Source: JANPBY01 sp031430645
GTDB taxonomy: Bacteria; Actinomycetota; Actinomycetes; DATJPE01
Assembly: GCA_031430645.1 (NCBI GenBank)
Contig: JANPBY010000004.1
Coordinates: forward strand, 1-64,000
Direction: 5' to 3'
DNA: 64,000 bases
Each line of letters starts with the position of its first letter. The first letter of the stretch is position 1. The notes beneath the pieces were generated by a model. It made no database searches. It saw only the letters and a list, made by a program, of their open reading frames with translations, and was not told the origin of the DNA. A program made the translations under genes and the position numbers. Positions 27,524-35,672 of the stretch are shown one piece after another.

Positions 27524-28185
27524 CAGGCGGTGCCACCTTCGCCGGTGACGTCGCCGGCGCTGGCGACTACGTGGTCGACGAGGCCGTAGGCACGGGCGTC
27601 CTCAGCCGAGAACCAGGTCTCGATGTCGGAGTCTTCGCGGATCCGTTCAGCGGTTTGGCCGGTGTGCTGGGCGATCAGGTCTTCCATCTGGCGCTTGATG
27701 AGCAGCGACTGCTCAGCCTGCTTCTGGATGAAGGACGCGGTGCCACCGATGCCGGACGATGGCTGGTGCATCATGATGCGGGTGTGTGGCAGGGCGTAGC
27801 GCTTGCCGTTGGTGCCGGCGCACAACAGGAACTGGCCCATCGACGCGGCCATCCCCATGGCGACGGTCGCCACGTCGTTCTTGACGAACTGCATGGTGTC
27901 GTAGATCGCCATGCCCGCCGACACCGAGCCGCCGGGTGAGTTGATGTAGAGGAAGATCTCCTTGTCGGGATCCTCGGCTGCGAGCAGCAGGAGCTGGGCG
28001 CAGATCTGGTTGGCCATCTCATCCTCGACCACGCCCTTGACGAAGATGATGCGATCGCGCAGCAGTCGCTCGTAGACGGAATCGCCCAGCCCGAAGCCAC
28101 CACCACCTTGCGGCGCACGGTTGTCGGCGAGCACGACGGCGTCGCTGCCCAGAGGCTGCTGGGTCCCAGTGTGCTGGTGCGTCAT
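27523..28185 (-). CDS. clpP1: ClpP1, ATP-dependent Clp protease proteolytic subunit
   Basis: Serine peptidase subunit of 220 aa. Active-site Ser in GMAASMGQFLL, His in IMMHQPSSG, and Asp in the EDSDIETWFSAE region. It has a Gly-rich processed-looking N-terminus (NRAPQGGGGFGLGDSVYERL). Follows a hairpin at 28235-28267 and the small acidic gene, and overlaps clpP2. It probably has its own promoter in the 50 nt between that hairpin and its start. Confidence 0.96.
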   Translation of the reverse strand: MTHQHTGTQQPLGSDAVVLADNRAPQGGGGFGLGDSVYERLLRDRIIFVKGVVEDEMANQICAQLLLLAAEDPDKEIFLYINSPGGSVSAGMAIYDTMQFVKNDVATVAMGMAASMGQFLLCAGTNGKRYALPHTRIMMHQPSSGIGGTASFIQKQAEQSLLIKRQMEDLIAQHTGQTAERIREDSDIETWFSAEDARAYGLVDHVVASAGDVTGEGGTA

Positions 28186-28234
28186 GCGGGCATCACCCTT
28201 CGTCAGGTCGGTCTCTTTCGACCCTAACGCCAGG

Positions 28235-28267
28235 ACACCCCCGTGCCATCCGCTGGCACGGGGGTGT
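28235..28267 (-). terminator. Stem-loop terminator upstream of clpP1
   Basis: A perfect 14-bp stem (ACACCCCCGTGCCA and its complement) with a 5-nt loop, lying after the stop of the small acidic gene and before clpP1. There is no U-tract, as often in high-GC genomes, so termination or processing strength is uncertain. Confidence 0.75.
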
Positions 28268-28320
28268 TCGCTGACGGGGTAACTCCCGCCAGGACGTTCT
28301 GACGTACCGAAGCTCGGGAC

Positions 28321-28596
28321 TCAGGCCTCTTCGTGCGCAATCGCCACGTTGCCGTCGGCGTCGGCCACAGCGATGGTTTCCGACACAACCTGCAGGTCAC
28401 CGTTGTCATCGGCGACGGCGATCGTCTCTTCCATGATCACGTCGCCCGCTTCGTCAGCAGCGATGATCGTGTCATCAACGGCCACGATGTTGCCGTCTTC
28501 ATCGATGACCTCGACGAGGTCCTCCACGACGGCGATGCCATCCTCAGTTACTCCACTGGTGATCTCTTCGACAATCTCGAAGCCTTCGCCGTTCAC
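28321..28596 (-). CDS. Small acidic repeat protein downstream of trigger factor
   Basis: Protein of 91 aa with an extreme acidic composition and almost no positive charge. It is built from imperfect repeats of about 14-16 residues: EDGIAVVEDLVEVIDEDGNI, VAVDDTIIAADEAGDV, IMEETIAVADDNGDL, QVVSETIAVADADGNV. The Asp-x-(Asn/Ala)-Gly-Asp turns resemble calcium- or solenoid-type turns, but this is only a resemblance. The GTG start at 28596 has a strong GGGAGG 6 nt upstream, which with the clean reading frame supports a real gene. It lies between tig and the terminator before clpP1. No family recognised. Confidence 0.7.
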   Translation of the reverse strand: MNGEGFEIVEEITSGVTEDGIAVVEDLVEVIDEDGNIVAVDDTIIAADEAGDVIMEETIAVADDNGDLQVVSETIAVADADGNVAIAHEEA

Positions 28597-28695
28597 GAGT
28601 CCTCCCGGACCTAGCCCTTGTACGGCCGGGCGGCCGCGCGCTGAACCTAGCGCAGCACCCAGGCGGAGGCGACGTGGATCCGGAAGTCGCAGATT

Positions 28696-29952
28696 TCAGG
28701 CTTCGGCGAGCGCGTCAAGGTCTACGGCATTGCCTGCCGTGTCCACGATGGTGGCGCCCTCGAGAACCCTGGCCAGTGCCTTGGCTCGGATGACCTCGCC
28801 CATGATCGCCGGCACCTGACCGGCCTCGACCAGGGCCTGGGCGAAGGCATCCGGCGTCATGCCGTAGCGCGGCGCCTGGCGGATGAGGTACTCGGAGAGC
28901 TCGCCCTCCTCGGGCTGGAGCTCTTCCTTCGATGCGATCTCGTCGAGCACGAACTGTGCGGTGAGGTTCTTCCGCGTGGTCTCGATGAACTGGTCGCGGT
29001 GCTCGTCGTCACCGTGCCCATCCCCGAAGTGCGACTCGACCTCGGCGTCTACGAGGGCCTGAGGCAGCGGGACGTCGACGAGGGAGAGCAACTTCTCAAG
29101 CAGCGCATCGCGGGCCTCGACTCCCTGCTGCATGCGCTTCACGCGCCCGAGGCGCTCGCGGAGGTCCTCGCGTAGTTCGTCGAGGGTGTCGAACTCACTG
29201 GCGAGCTGGGCGAAGTCATCATTGAGGTCGGGCAGCTCGCGTTCACGAACGGACTGGACGGTCACCGCGATGTCGGCAGGAGCTTCTTCGCCGTCGTTCA
29301 ACTCGGTCTCGAAGGTGACGTCTTCGCCGGCACTCACGCCGACCACCACGTCGTCGAGGCCGTCGAGCAGGTCGCCGCTGCCGACCTCGTAGGACAGCCC
29401 GGCGGCAGTCGCGTCCTCGATCGCCTCGCCGTCGCGGCTAGCCGCGAGGTCGAGGGTCAGGAAGTCGCCGGTCTGCGCAGCCCGCTCGACCGGGGTCAAG
29501 GTCGCGAAGCGCGCGCGCAGCGCTTCAACCTGCTCGTCGACGTCAGAATCGGAGACGACGACCTCAGCGACCTCCACCTCGAGCCCGTTGTAGTCGGGGA
29601 GCTCGATCTCGGGGCGGCAGTCCACCTCGGCGGTGAACTTCAGATCAGACCCGTCCGCGAACTCGGTGACATCGACGTCCGGCTGCCCGAGCACGCGCAC
29701 CTCGTGCTCGCGTACGGCAGCGCCGTACGCGTCTGGGAGGTAGGCGTTGACTGCCTCGTCGAGCACCACCCCACGGCCGAACCGCTGGTCGATGAGCGAG
29801 GTCGGAACCTTGCCCTTGCGGAAGCCCGGGATCTGGACCTGGGCGCCAATCCGCTTGTAGGCCTCGTCGAGGCTCGGCTTGAGCTCCTCGAAGGGCACCT
29901 CGACGGTCAGGCGGACCCGCGTCGGGGTCAGGGTCTCGACGTCACTCTTCAC
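28696..29952 (-). CDS. tig: Trigger factor, ribosome-associated chaperone
   Basis: Chaperone and peptidyl-prolyl isomerase of 418 aa that meets nascent chains at the ribosome exit. The N-terminal ribosome-binding domain includes the signature GFRKGKVPTSLI (about 43-54). The PPIase domain (about 150-245) and the helical C-terminal arms follow. The C-terminus is shorter than in E. coli and lacks an acidic tail, while the small gene just downstream is highly acidic. It heads the tig-acidic protein-clpP1-clpP2-clpX array. Confidence 0.96.
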   Translation of the reverse strand: MKSDVETLTPTRVRLTVEVPFEELKPSLDEAYKRIGAQVQIPGFRKGKVPTSLIDQRFGRGVVLDEAVNAYLPDAYGAAVREHEVRVLGQPDVDVTEFADGSDLKFTAEVDCRPEIELPDYNGLEVEVAEVVVSDSDVDEQVEALRARFATLTPVERAAQTGDFLTLDLAASRDGEAIEDATAAGLSYEVGSGDLLDGLDDVVVGVSAGEDVTFETELNDGEEAPADIAVTVQSVRERELPDLNDDFAQLASEFDTLDELREDLRERLGRVKRMQQGVEARDALLEKLLSLVDVPLPQALVDAEVESHFGDGHGDDEHRDQFIETTRKNLTAQFVLDEIASKEELQPEEGELSEYLIRQAPRYGMTPDAFAQALVEAGQVPAIMGEVIRAKALARVLEGATIVDTAGNAVDLDALAEA

Positions 29953-30036
29953 GGTGCTCGTGTGCTCCTCGGTCGTCGGTCGGGCAGTGCTTCGTCAGTC
30001 GTACGTCCTGCGCACGGCCCAACGATCTGGCATGAG

Positions 30037-30109
30037 TCGGGGCGGGGAGACTCGAACTCCCGATTTCCTGCCCCCAAAGCAGGCGCGCTAGCCACTACGC
30101 CACGCCCCG
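30037..30109 (-). tRNA. tRNA-Pro (TGG)
   Basis: Complete cloverleaf on the minus strand: acceptor CGGGGCG/CGCCCCG, anticodon stem CCTGC/GCAGG with loop TTTGGGG giving anticodon TGG, and T arm GGGAG-TTCGAGT-CTCCC. The discriminator is A and no CCA is encoded. Confidence 0.95.
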
Positions 30110-30160
30110 CGGCTCGCGGTCTAGTCTAGAGGCACCGGCGGGGCTCAGAATCCGCCGCGT

Positions 30161-30234
30161 GCGGGTGTAGCTCAATGGTAGAGCCCCAGCCTTCCAAGCT
30201 GGCCATGCCGGTTCGATCCCGGTCACCCGCTCCA
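30161..30234 (+). tRNA. tRNA-Gly (TCC)
   Basis: Complete cloverleaf on the plus strand: acceptor GCGGGTG/CACCCGC, anticodon stem CCAGC/GCTGG with loop CTTCCAA giving anticodon TCC, T loop TTCGATC. The discriminator T is followed by an encoded CCA. It lies 51 nt from tRNA-Pro in divergent orientation. Confidence 0.95.
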
Positions 30235-30322
30235 GCGTGGAGACCCCCCGTTGAGCGGGGACACCAAGTTCACGCCTCCGCCAACACGGCCGGGAGTCGC
30301 TCTTGAGACCGCTACGTTGCCC

Positions 30323-30573
30323 CTATTGACCGTTCGGTATTCGGATGTGACAGGCGTCCACGTCGTCCACCTGGATGGACGCATCGGGAATGACAGGCGC
30401 AGTTGCGTCACGAGTCATGAGACTGAGCTGGGCCTGCGGCCTTTCCCGGTCGGCCAATGTGATGATCCACCCGTGATCCATCACCGGCTGCAACCCGAAC
30501 ACATCGCCGTAGAAGGCCGTCGCCGCCTCTAGTGAATCACTTGAGAAATCTGCACCACTCGCTGAACGCTCAT
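30323..30573 (-). pseudogene. Degenerate glyoxalase/VOC-family gene
   Basis: The open frame encodes SSDSLEAATAFYGDVFGLQP and later DRERPQAQLSLM and ASIQVDDVDA, an N-terminal half-domain of the vicinal-oxygen-chelate family. The natural start seems to be the ATG at 30573 (MSVQRVVQ), but that frame hits a stop 14 codons in; the conserved sequence continues in a shifted frame, so one base has been lost near 30550. The protein also ends at about 80 residues, well short of a normal 120-130 aa domain. Both defects point to a dead gene. It lies close to the tRNA pair. Confidence 0.7.
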
Positions 30574-30613
30574 GTGCTCCATCCTCCACTTCCAGGTCGA
30601 GGGTCGACCGGCG

Positions 30614-30653
30614 CCCAGCGCCCAGAGCCCAGAGCCCAGAGCCCAGAGCCCAG
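30614..30653. repeat. 7-bp tandem repeat (CCCAGAG unit, about six copies)
   Basis: CCCAG recurs at exact 7-nt intervals from 30614 to 30649, five of them in the form CCCAGAG or CCCAGCA. It lies in the 190 nt between the VOC pseudogene and the TetR gene, which otherwise holds nothing I recognise. Confidence 0.85.
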
Positions 30654-30762
30654 CAAGGGATCCTTCCCGGCAGGGATCACGTCACTCTGAAACTGGGACC
30701 TCGAGACGTCTGATGTCTCCACTACGTGGGGTCAGTCTCGCTGCACGACGCGCTCGTCTCAC

Positions 30763-31386
30763 TTAGCCTGATCCGTGGGTCGAGGACAGGAACGTGGCTA
30801 CGGCGGCCTTCACATGGTCTCGTTGGGCCTGTGTCGACGGGATGGCGTCGTCCCCCAGAAACATGGCGTCGTTGACTGGGGCACCCATGACCAGCCAGTT
30901 GAGTTGGGTGGCGGCCAGTCTCGGGTCAGGGACGGCCAAGAGATCGCGGTCGTCGAGGTCGGCAAGCATTTGGGCCAGCCCGGTGACAGCCCGCTGGGGG
31001 CCATGCTCGAAAACGGCCCGGGCTAGTTCGGGGAATCGAGGGACCTCACCTATCACCAATCTTCGAAGACGCAGCATGCGCGGTTGCAGCACCGCCGCCA
31101 GTTGCCGGCTCAGTATCGACTCGAGCGCCGGCGCGATGCGGTCGCTTGACTCGACGGGGACAGCGTCGACCTGGTGCACGTCGTCGCCTGCCAGACGGGT
31201 CATCGAAGTGACAAGCTCGATGAAGAGTTGTTCCTTGGTGCCGAAGTGCGCGTACACGGTCTGTTTTGAGACCCCGGAGGAGTGTGCGAGGTCGTCCATG
31301 GTCACGCTGTCGTAGTGGGCGGTGAGGAATGCTTCCTCCGCCGACGCCAAGATGGCTCGCCGTTTCGCGACTGAGCTGGGACGCAT
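30763..31386 (-). CDS. TetR/AcrR family transcriptional regulator
   Basis: One-component repressor of about 207 aa. The helix-turn-helix is at roughly residues 25-65: YDSVTMDDLAHSSGVSKQTVYAHFGTKEQLF. The C-terminal ligand domain is all-helical with RMLRLRRLVIGEVPRFPELA. Start is uncertain: ATG at 31386 (MRPSSVAKRR) or ATG at 31410 eight codons upstream. Divergent from the alpha/beta hydrolase gene, which it probably controls along with itself; the AT-richer 31387-31470 stretch is the likely operator and promoter region. Confidence 0.9.
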   Translation of the reverse strand: MRPSSVAKRRAILASAEEAFLTAHYDSVTMDDLAHSSGVSKQTVYAHFGTKEQLFIELVTSMTRLAGDDVHQVDAVPVESSDRIAPALESILSRQLAAVLQPRMLRLRRLVIGEVPRFPELARAVFEHGPQRAVTGLAQMLADLDDRDLLAVPDPRLAATQLNWLVMGAPVNDAMFLGDDAIPSTQAQRDHVKAAVATFLSSTHGSG

Positions 31387-31471
31387 CTTGGTTGCGTGTT
31401 GACCAATCATACTCAACAGTCTAGTGTCTAAATATTGATCGAGATAGTCCAGAAACTCAGGAGGCAAGACC
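31387..31471. promoter_or_regulatory. Divergent promoter region of the TetR/hydrolase pair
   Basis: An 85-nt stretch noticeably richer in A+T than its surroundings, with an imperfect repeat TCTAGTGTCTA near 31429-31440 and TAAATAT-like boxes. It ends in AGGAGG, the ribosome-binding site of the plus-strand gene. The exact operator is not resolved. Confidence 0.5.
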
Positions 31472-32311
31472 ATGACCGGCTTCAGAACCGCCAACTCTCG
31501 GGACGGCACCACCATTGCCTACGAGGTGACCGGCGGAGGCCCGCCGCTGGTGTACGTCACGGGTGCCATCTGTCACCGTACGTTCCGCCCGGTCCGGCAA
31601 GGCGCCTCGGTATTTTCCCAGTCCTTCCAGGTGTTGTCTTACGACCGACGCGGACGCGGAGACTCGACCGACACCGCGCCTTGGTCGCTGGACCGCGAAG
31701 TCGAGGATCTCGAGGCGCTCATCGACACGATAGGAGGACGAGTATTCCTCTACGGCCACTCATCGGGGGCGGTGCTAGCCCTGCACGCGGCACAAAGGCT
31801 CGCGCCGAAGGTAGAGGCGGTAGTTCTATACGACGCATCCTGGGTCGCCGACGAGGCTGACGCCGCTCGCTACTCCCAAGTGTGTGCCGGGGTGAACGCC
31901 CTTCTCGACGAAAGACGTGGTGGGGCCGCGATCAAGCGCTTTCTTGTGGGAATCGGCATGCCCAGGCTGTTCGCTGCTCTGCTGCCGTTCACACCGGGGT
32001 GGCGTCGGCTCGTAGCGCTAGCACCCACACTCCGCTACGACATGTCCCTCACCGGGGCGCCGCCACCGTTGGACGTCGCCGCGATGGTGCGGGTGCCAAC
32101 CCACGTGATGGTCGGTGAACGCAGCCCCGAGGAGCTGCACCGTGTCGCCGACGCCCTAGGCGCGACCATCCCCGGCGCTACTCGCGAAACCTTGGCCGGT
32201 CAGGATCACATGGTCTCCGAGGAGGTGCTGCTGCCGAGCCTGGTGCGTCACTTACATCCGAGCGATGAGCAGGCACCATCCCCAGACATTCGCCCTGTTG
32301 GTGGCTCCTGA
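31472..32311 (+). CDS. Alpha/beta-fold hydrolase
   Basis: Hydrolase of 279 aa. The nucleophile elbow is YGHSSGAVLALHAA (Ser near residue 95), the oxyanion-side strand is VLSYDRRGRGDS, and the catalytic His is likely in GQDHMVSEE near the C-terminus. Start MTGFRTANSRDGTTIAYE is preceded by AGGAGG 7 nt upstream. Paired divergently with a TetR regulator, so expression is probably induced by its substrate or a related compound. Substrate unknown. Confidence 0.9.
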   Translation: MTGFRTANSRDGTTIAYEVTGGGPPLVYVTGAICHRTFRPVRQGASVFSQSFQVLSYDRRGRGDSTDTAPWSLDREVEDLEALIDTIGGRVFLYGHSSGAVLALHAAQRLAPKVEAVVLYDASWVADEADAARYSQVCAGVNALLDERRGGAAIKRFLVGIGMPRLFAALLPFTPGWRRLVALAPTLRYDMSLTGAPPPLDVAAMVRVPTHVMVGERSPEELHRVADALGATIPGATRETLAGQDHMVSEEVLLPSLVRHLHPSDEQAPSPDIRPVGGS

Positions 32312-32666
32312 CGGGCTGACGCTCTCGGCCTCAAGCGCGCCCATAGAGCCCCGGTGCGGGAGATCACGGATCGGAAGCCCTCACCGCCAGTGAACTCGAC
32401 TAGTAGGGCTCGTCTTCAACGAGCACTCCACGACGGGATCTCCTCCGCTCGCGCCGCGCAAACTGCTCGCCGGGCGACGATGGTTGTACCGGTCAAGGAG
32501 AGCTACAACCTGAGCGGAGACGCCGTGGCGGTCGGGCGTTCGGGCGTCGCACGCTCGGGGAGACTGAGAACCCGCCTGACTGACACTTCGTATCACACGA
32601 CTGCATCGGCTAGACGCCCTGGGCGGCTTGCTCGGGTCTCGCGGTAGGGCCTGTCGGTGCCCTTGG
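32312..32666. other. Intergenic stretch without a supported gene
   Basis: Several short open frames exist on both strands, but none shows a recognisable domain or a good ribosome-binding site. Together with the degraded genes on either side, this looks like eroded sequence. Confidence 0.5.
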
Positions 32667-32887
32667 TCATCGCGGCAGCAGGAGGACCGACTGATTGCGC
32701 AGAGGGCTCCAGAGGCTGCCCACTACCCCGAGCACTGCCGCGATCGCCAGCACGAAGAGACCGATGGTCAGAAGGCTTACGACACCGAAACTCAAAACTG
32801 CTCCGGTCACCGCCCACCACAGGTACGCCCACCAGGTCGGGGGCGCTGAGCGGTTTGCGCTGGAAGAGAAGTCGAAGACTGGGTCAC
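32667..32887 (-). pseudogene. Possible remnant of a small actinobacterial membrane protein
   Basis: In one minus-strand frame the text reads TWWAYLWWAVTGAVLSFGVV then SLLTIGLFVLAIAAVLGVVG and SLWSPLRNQSVLLL before stopping. This is the pattern of a short two-helix membrane protein I recall from related genomes. The only plausible start (GTG at 32887) is in a different frame, and the usual C-terminus is missing, so a frameshift and truncation are likely. The call rests on hydrophobic pattern only. Confidence 0.4.
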
Positions 32888-32963
32888 GACTCAGTTCTCG
32901 ATGTCAACTGCGCCGAGCGCGTTGCTGGGTGCAGCCGCTTCGACGGAGCCGTGGTTCGTTAGC

Positions 32964-35324
32964 TCACTGTCTTGCCATGGCGACCCGCCACCGGTCCTCG
33001 TCGGTGATCAGGTGGTCGTGGTCATCGTCTCCGATGTCTAGCTGAACCCACGCGATGGTCCCGGTGAACCTGCTGGACGTCGGCGTGTAGTCGTCGCTGA
33101 CCGGCGATGCGGTGTCCTGACCGACATCACAGGTCTCATCGGCGGAGAAGATCATTGGGATGGTGGCGTTGAGCCGGCCGGTGTCCACCTCGTCACCGCC
33201 GTCGAACAGGCGTACGTCGCCGCCTTTGGCCAGTCCGCCGCCGTCGTAGGTGAACTCCATCCGCACCTGGAAGGTGCCCGTGGGAAGCGCCTGGTCGGCC
33301 GCGATCTTGATCCTGCTGATGCCTAGGAGGTTGTAGCAGTAGGTGAGCCGACCCTCGTGGAGATAGAGCGCCCACCCGGCGAAGGCACCCCCCTGGGCAA
33401 CGATGACGCCGTTGCTCCCGCCTTCGTCGACGGTGATTTCGGCGGTGACGCTGTGCGACTTGTTCTTCAGGTTGAGGACAGTGTTCTCGGTCAGTCTCCC
33501 CATGCCGGCGAAGAGCTTCTGCGAGGTTCCCTTGATCAGCGAGGGCCGCCCGGCAAGCTCGGCGTTGAACCGTTCAACGGTCCGGTCGTCGAGGGGGAAG
33601 ACGCCGAACTTGGTCGCCTCGAGCATGAACAGGCGCTGGAGCTCTCGCAGCTTGTCCGGCTGCTCATGGGAGAGGTCCCGCGCCTGGGTCCAGTCGGTGG
33701 TGCTGTCGTACAGCTCCCACACGTCGTCGTCGAAGGGCGTCACCGACGCCATCTCCCACGGCGTGCGGTGCTTGGTCACCGCGGACCAGCCGCGGTGATA
33801 GATCCCGCGGTTGCCCATGATCTCGAAGTACTGGGTCTCGCGGCGCTCCACTGCGTGGGGGTCTTCGAAGCAGTAGCCCATGCTCACTCCATGCAGCGGC
33901 ATCTGCTGCATGCCGTTCACGAAGGCCGGCGCCGGGATGCCCGCCACGTCCAAGACCGTCGCGGCCACGTCGATGACGTGATGGAACTGGTGGCGGACCT
34001 GGTCCTGGGCCTGGATGCCGTTCGGCCACGACACGATCGTGCCGTTGCGGGTCCCGCCCCAGTGTGAGGCGACCTGCTTGGTCCACTGATAGGGCGTGCA
34101 CATCGCGTGCGCCCAGCCCACGGCGTAGTGGTTGTAGGCGGCAGGGCTGCCGATGCTGTCAACGTGGGAGATGAGGAACTCAGGTGTCTCCAAGTGCGCC
34201 GCGCCGTTGAAGATGAACATCTCGTTGAAGCTGCCGTTGATCGAGCCCTCGGCGCTGGCGCCGTTGTCCCCGATGATGAAATAGATCAGGGTGTCGTCAT
34301 AGACCTCGAGGTCCTCGAGGGTGTCGAGGAGCCGGCCGATGTGGTGGTCGGTGTGCTCCAGAAAGCCGGCGTAGACCTCCATCTGTCGTTCCAGGACCGG
34401 CTTCAACTCCTCGGGCATGTCGTCGTAGGCCGGAATCTCCGCGTGCCGCGCGGTGAGCTCGGCGTCGGCCGGGATCACCCCCAGCTCCTTCTGCCGGGCA
34501 AACATCTCCTCGCGGAGCACGTCCCACCCGGCCGCGAACTTGCCGCGATGGTGGTCCGCCCACTCCTCTGGCACGTGGTGCGGAGCATGGGTCGCCCCGG
34601 GCGCGTAGTACATGAAGAACGGCTTGTCCGGCATCAAGGACTTCTGCTGCCGCACCCACCCGATGGCCTTGTCGGTCATGTCCTCGGTGAGGTGATACCC
34701 CTGCTCCGGGGTCTTCGCCGGCTCTACCGCCGTCGTGCCCTCATACAGCGCCGGGTAGTACTGATTGGTCTCACCGCCGAGGAAGCCGTAGAAGTACTCA
34801 AAGCCGCTTCCGGTGGGCCACTGATCGAAGGGCCCCATCGGGCTGGTCTGCCACACGGGCACCTCATGGCACTTGCCGAACTGCGCGGTGCTGTACCCGT
34901 TGAGCAGCAGCGTCTGCGCCAGCGGAGCCGCGTTGTTGGGACGCAGCGAGCTGTACCCGGGGGCGGACGTGGCGATCTCGGTGATCGCACCCATCCCCAC
35001 CGCGTGATGGTTCCGCCCGGTCAACAGGGCCTGGCGAGTGGCCGCACACAACGCCGTCGTGTGAAACCGCGTGAACTTCAGTCCCCTCCCGGCCACGCGT
35101 TCGGCGTTGGGCGTCGGGCACGGCCCACCGAAAGCACTGGACGCACCGAAGCCGATGTCGTCCAGAAGGATGATCAAGACGTTCGGCGCACCCTCCGGCG
35201 GCCGCAGCGGTTCGATCGCCGGGAACGACGTCTCCGGATCCCGCGCGTCGTAGGTGGTCAAGCCACCCAGGGTGTTTTCGGGGATCGGGAGTACGGACCG
35301 CTGGATCGGTGGCTTGGGCGTCAT
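32964..35324 (-). CDS. Arylsulfatase (formylglycine-dependent sulfatase)
   Basis: Large sulfatase of about 786 aa hydrolysing sulfate esters. Metal-binding residues are visible in LIILLDDIGFG and IGDNGASAEGS. The activation site reads LCAATRQALLTGRNHH, so the formylglycine motif is C-A-A-T-R, with Ala in the position that is most often Pro; Ala is tolerated in known C-x-(P/A)-x-R variants. The C-terminal 250 residues form the extra beta-domain of the AtsA-like large group. No signal peptide is seen from the ATG at 35324 (MTPKPPIQRSVLP). No maturase gene is nearby. It lies among gene remnants. Confidence 0.9.
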   Translation of the reverse strand: MTPKPPIQRSVLPIPENTLGGLTTYDARDPETSFPAIEPLRPPEGAPNVLIILLDDIGFGASSAFGGPCPTPNAERVAGRGLKFTRFHTTALCAATRQALLTGRNHHAVGMGAITEIATSAPGYSSLRPNNAAPLAQTLLLNGYSTAQFGKCHEVPVWQTSPMGPFDQWPTGSGFEYFYGFLGGETNQYYPALYEGTTAVEPAKTPEQGYHLTEDMTDKAIGWVRQQKSLMPDKPFFMYYAPGATHAPHHVPEEWADHHRGKFAAGWDVLREEMFARQKELGVIPADAELTARHAEIPAYDDMPEELKPVLERQMEVYAGFLEHTDHHIGRLLDTLEDLEVYDDTLIYFIIGDNGASAEGSINGSFNEMFIFNGAAHLETPEFLISHVDSIGSPAAYNHYAVGWAHAMCTPYQWTKQVASHWGGTRNGTIVSWPNGIQAQDQVRHQFHHVIDVAATVLDVAGIPAPAFVNGMQQMPLHGVSMGYCFEDPHAVERRETQYFEIMGNRGIYHRGWSAVTKHRTPWEMASVTPFDDDVWELYDSTTDWTQARDLSHEQPDKLRELQRLFMLEATKFGVFPLDDRTVERFNAELAGRPSLIKGTSQKLFAGMGRLTENTVLNLKNKSHSVTAEITVDEGGSNGVIVAQGGAFAGWALYLHEGRLTYCYNLLGISRIKIAADQALPTGTFQVRMEFTYDGGGLAKGGDVRLFDGGDEVDTGRLNATIPMIFSADETCDVGQDTASPVSDDYTPTSSRFTGTIAWVQLDIGDDDHDHLITDEDRWRVAMARQ

Positions 35325-35473
35325 GGCCCAAGTCTGTCTGATTCGAACGGGCGCAGCGAGCCGACCCTGCCGCCTGGTTTCCCAGTCGTCAGGAGCCCGG
35401 GGATGGACGGCCCAGATCGACCGGCAGTTCCCTGATTCCATGCTGCTACGCAGCGAGAACTTCCAATCAACGG
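35325..35473. other. Short intergenic stretch upstream of the sulfatase gene
   Basis: Probably holds the sulfatase promoter. The sulfatase frame itself is open up to 35441 on the minus strand, but the added 39 residues are not family-like. Confidence 0.4.
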
Positions 35474-35659
35474 GCGCTTCGAAGGGTGACCGACATCGCG
35501 CCGGACATGAACTCGCGGGAGTTCGAGCGAGTCGTGCGCGACTGCCTCGACCGGAGGTTGTTCAGCGTTGGCGAAGCCTCAGCCCGAATCGCCGAGCCCG
35601 ACATGCTGACCCGACCCGGCGCCCACCTGCTGCGCCAGTTGCTGCCCACCCAGGAGTGA
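35474..35659 (+). pseudogene. Remnant of an AbiEi/DUF559-type gene
   Basis: The plus frame reads RRVTDIAPDMNSREFERVV then RDCLDRRLFSVGEASARIAE and ends GAHLLRQLLPTQE. The longest form from an ATG is 50 codons (35507-35659). The pattern resembles the linker segment of the protein at 9346-9924 (RTVLDLVLSSDRLRAVSILD). Neither the winged helix nor the nuclease segment is present, so this is a fragment. The relationship is by eye and should be treated as tentative. Confidence 0.4.
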
Positions 35660-35672
35660 CCTGACGGTTGAG

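Noticed and set aside
30161..30234. tRNA-Gly as an attachment site for an integrated element
   Set aside because: I looked for a second copy of its 3' end downstream and for an integrase gene, and saw neither.
32354..32647. A 97-codon plus-strand frame in the 32.3-32.7 kb gap
   Set aside because: No ribosome-binding site and no recognisable sequence; composition fits chance opening in GC-rich DNA.
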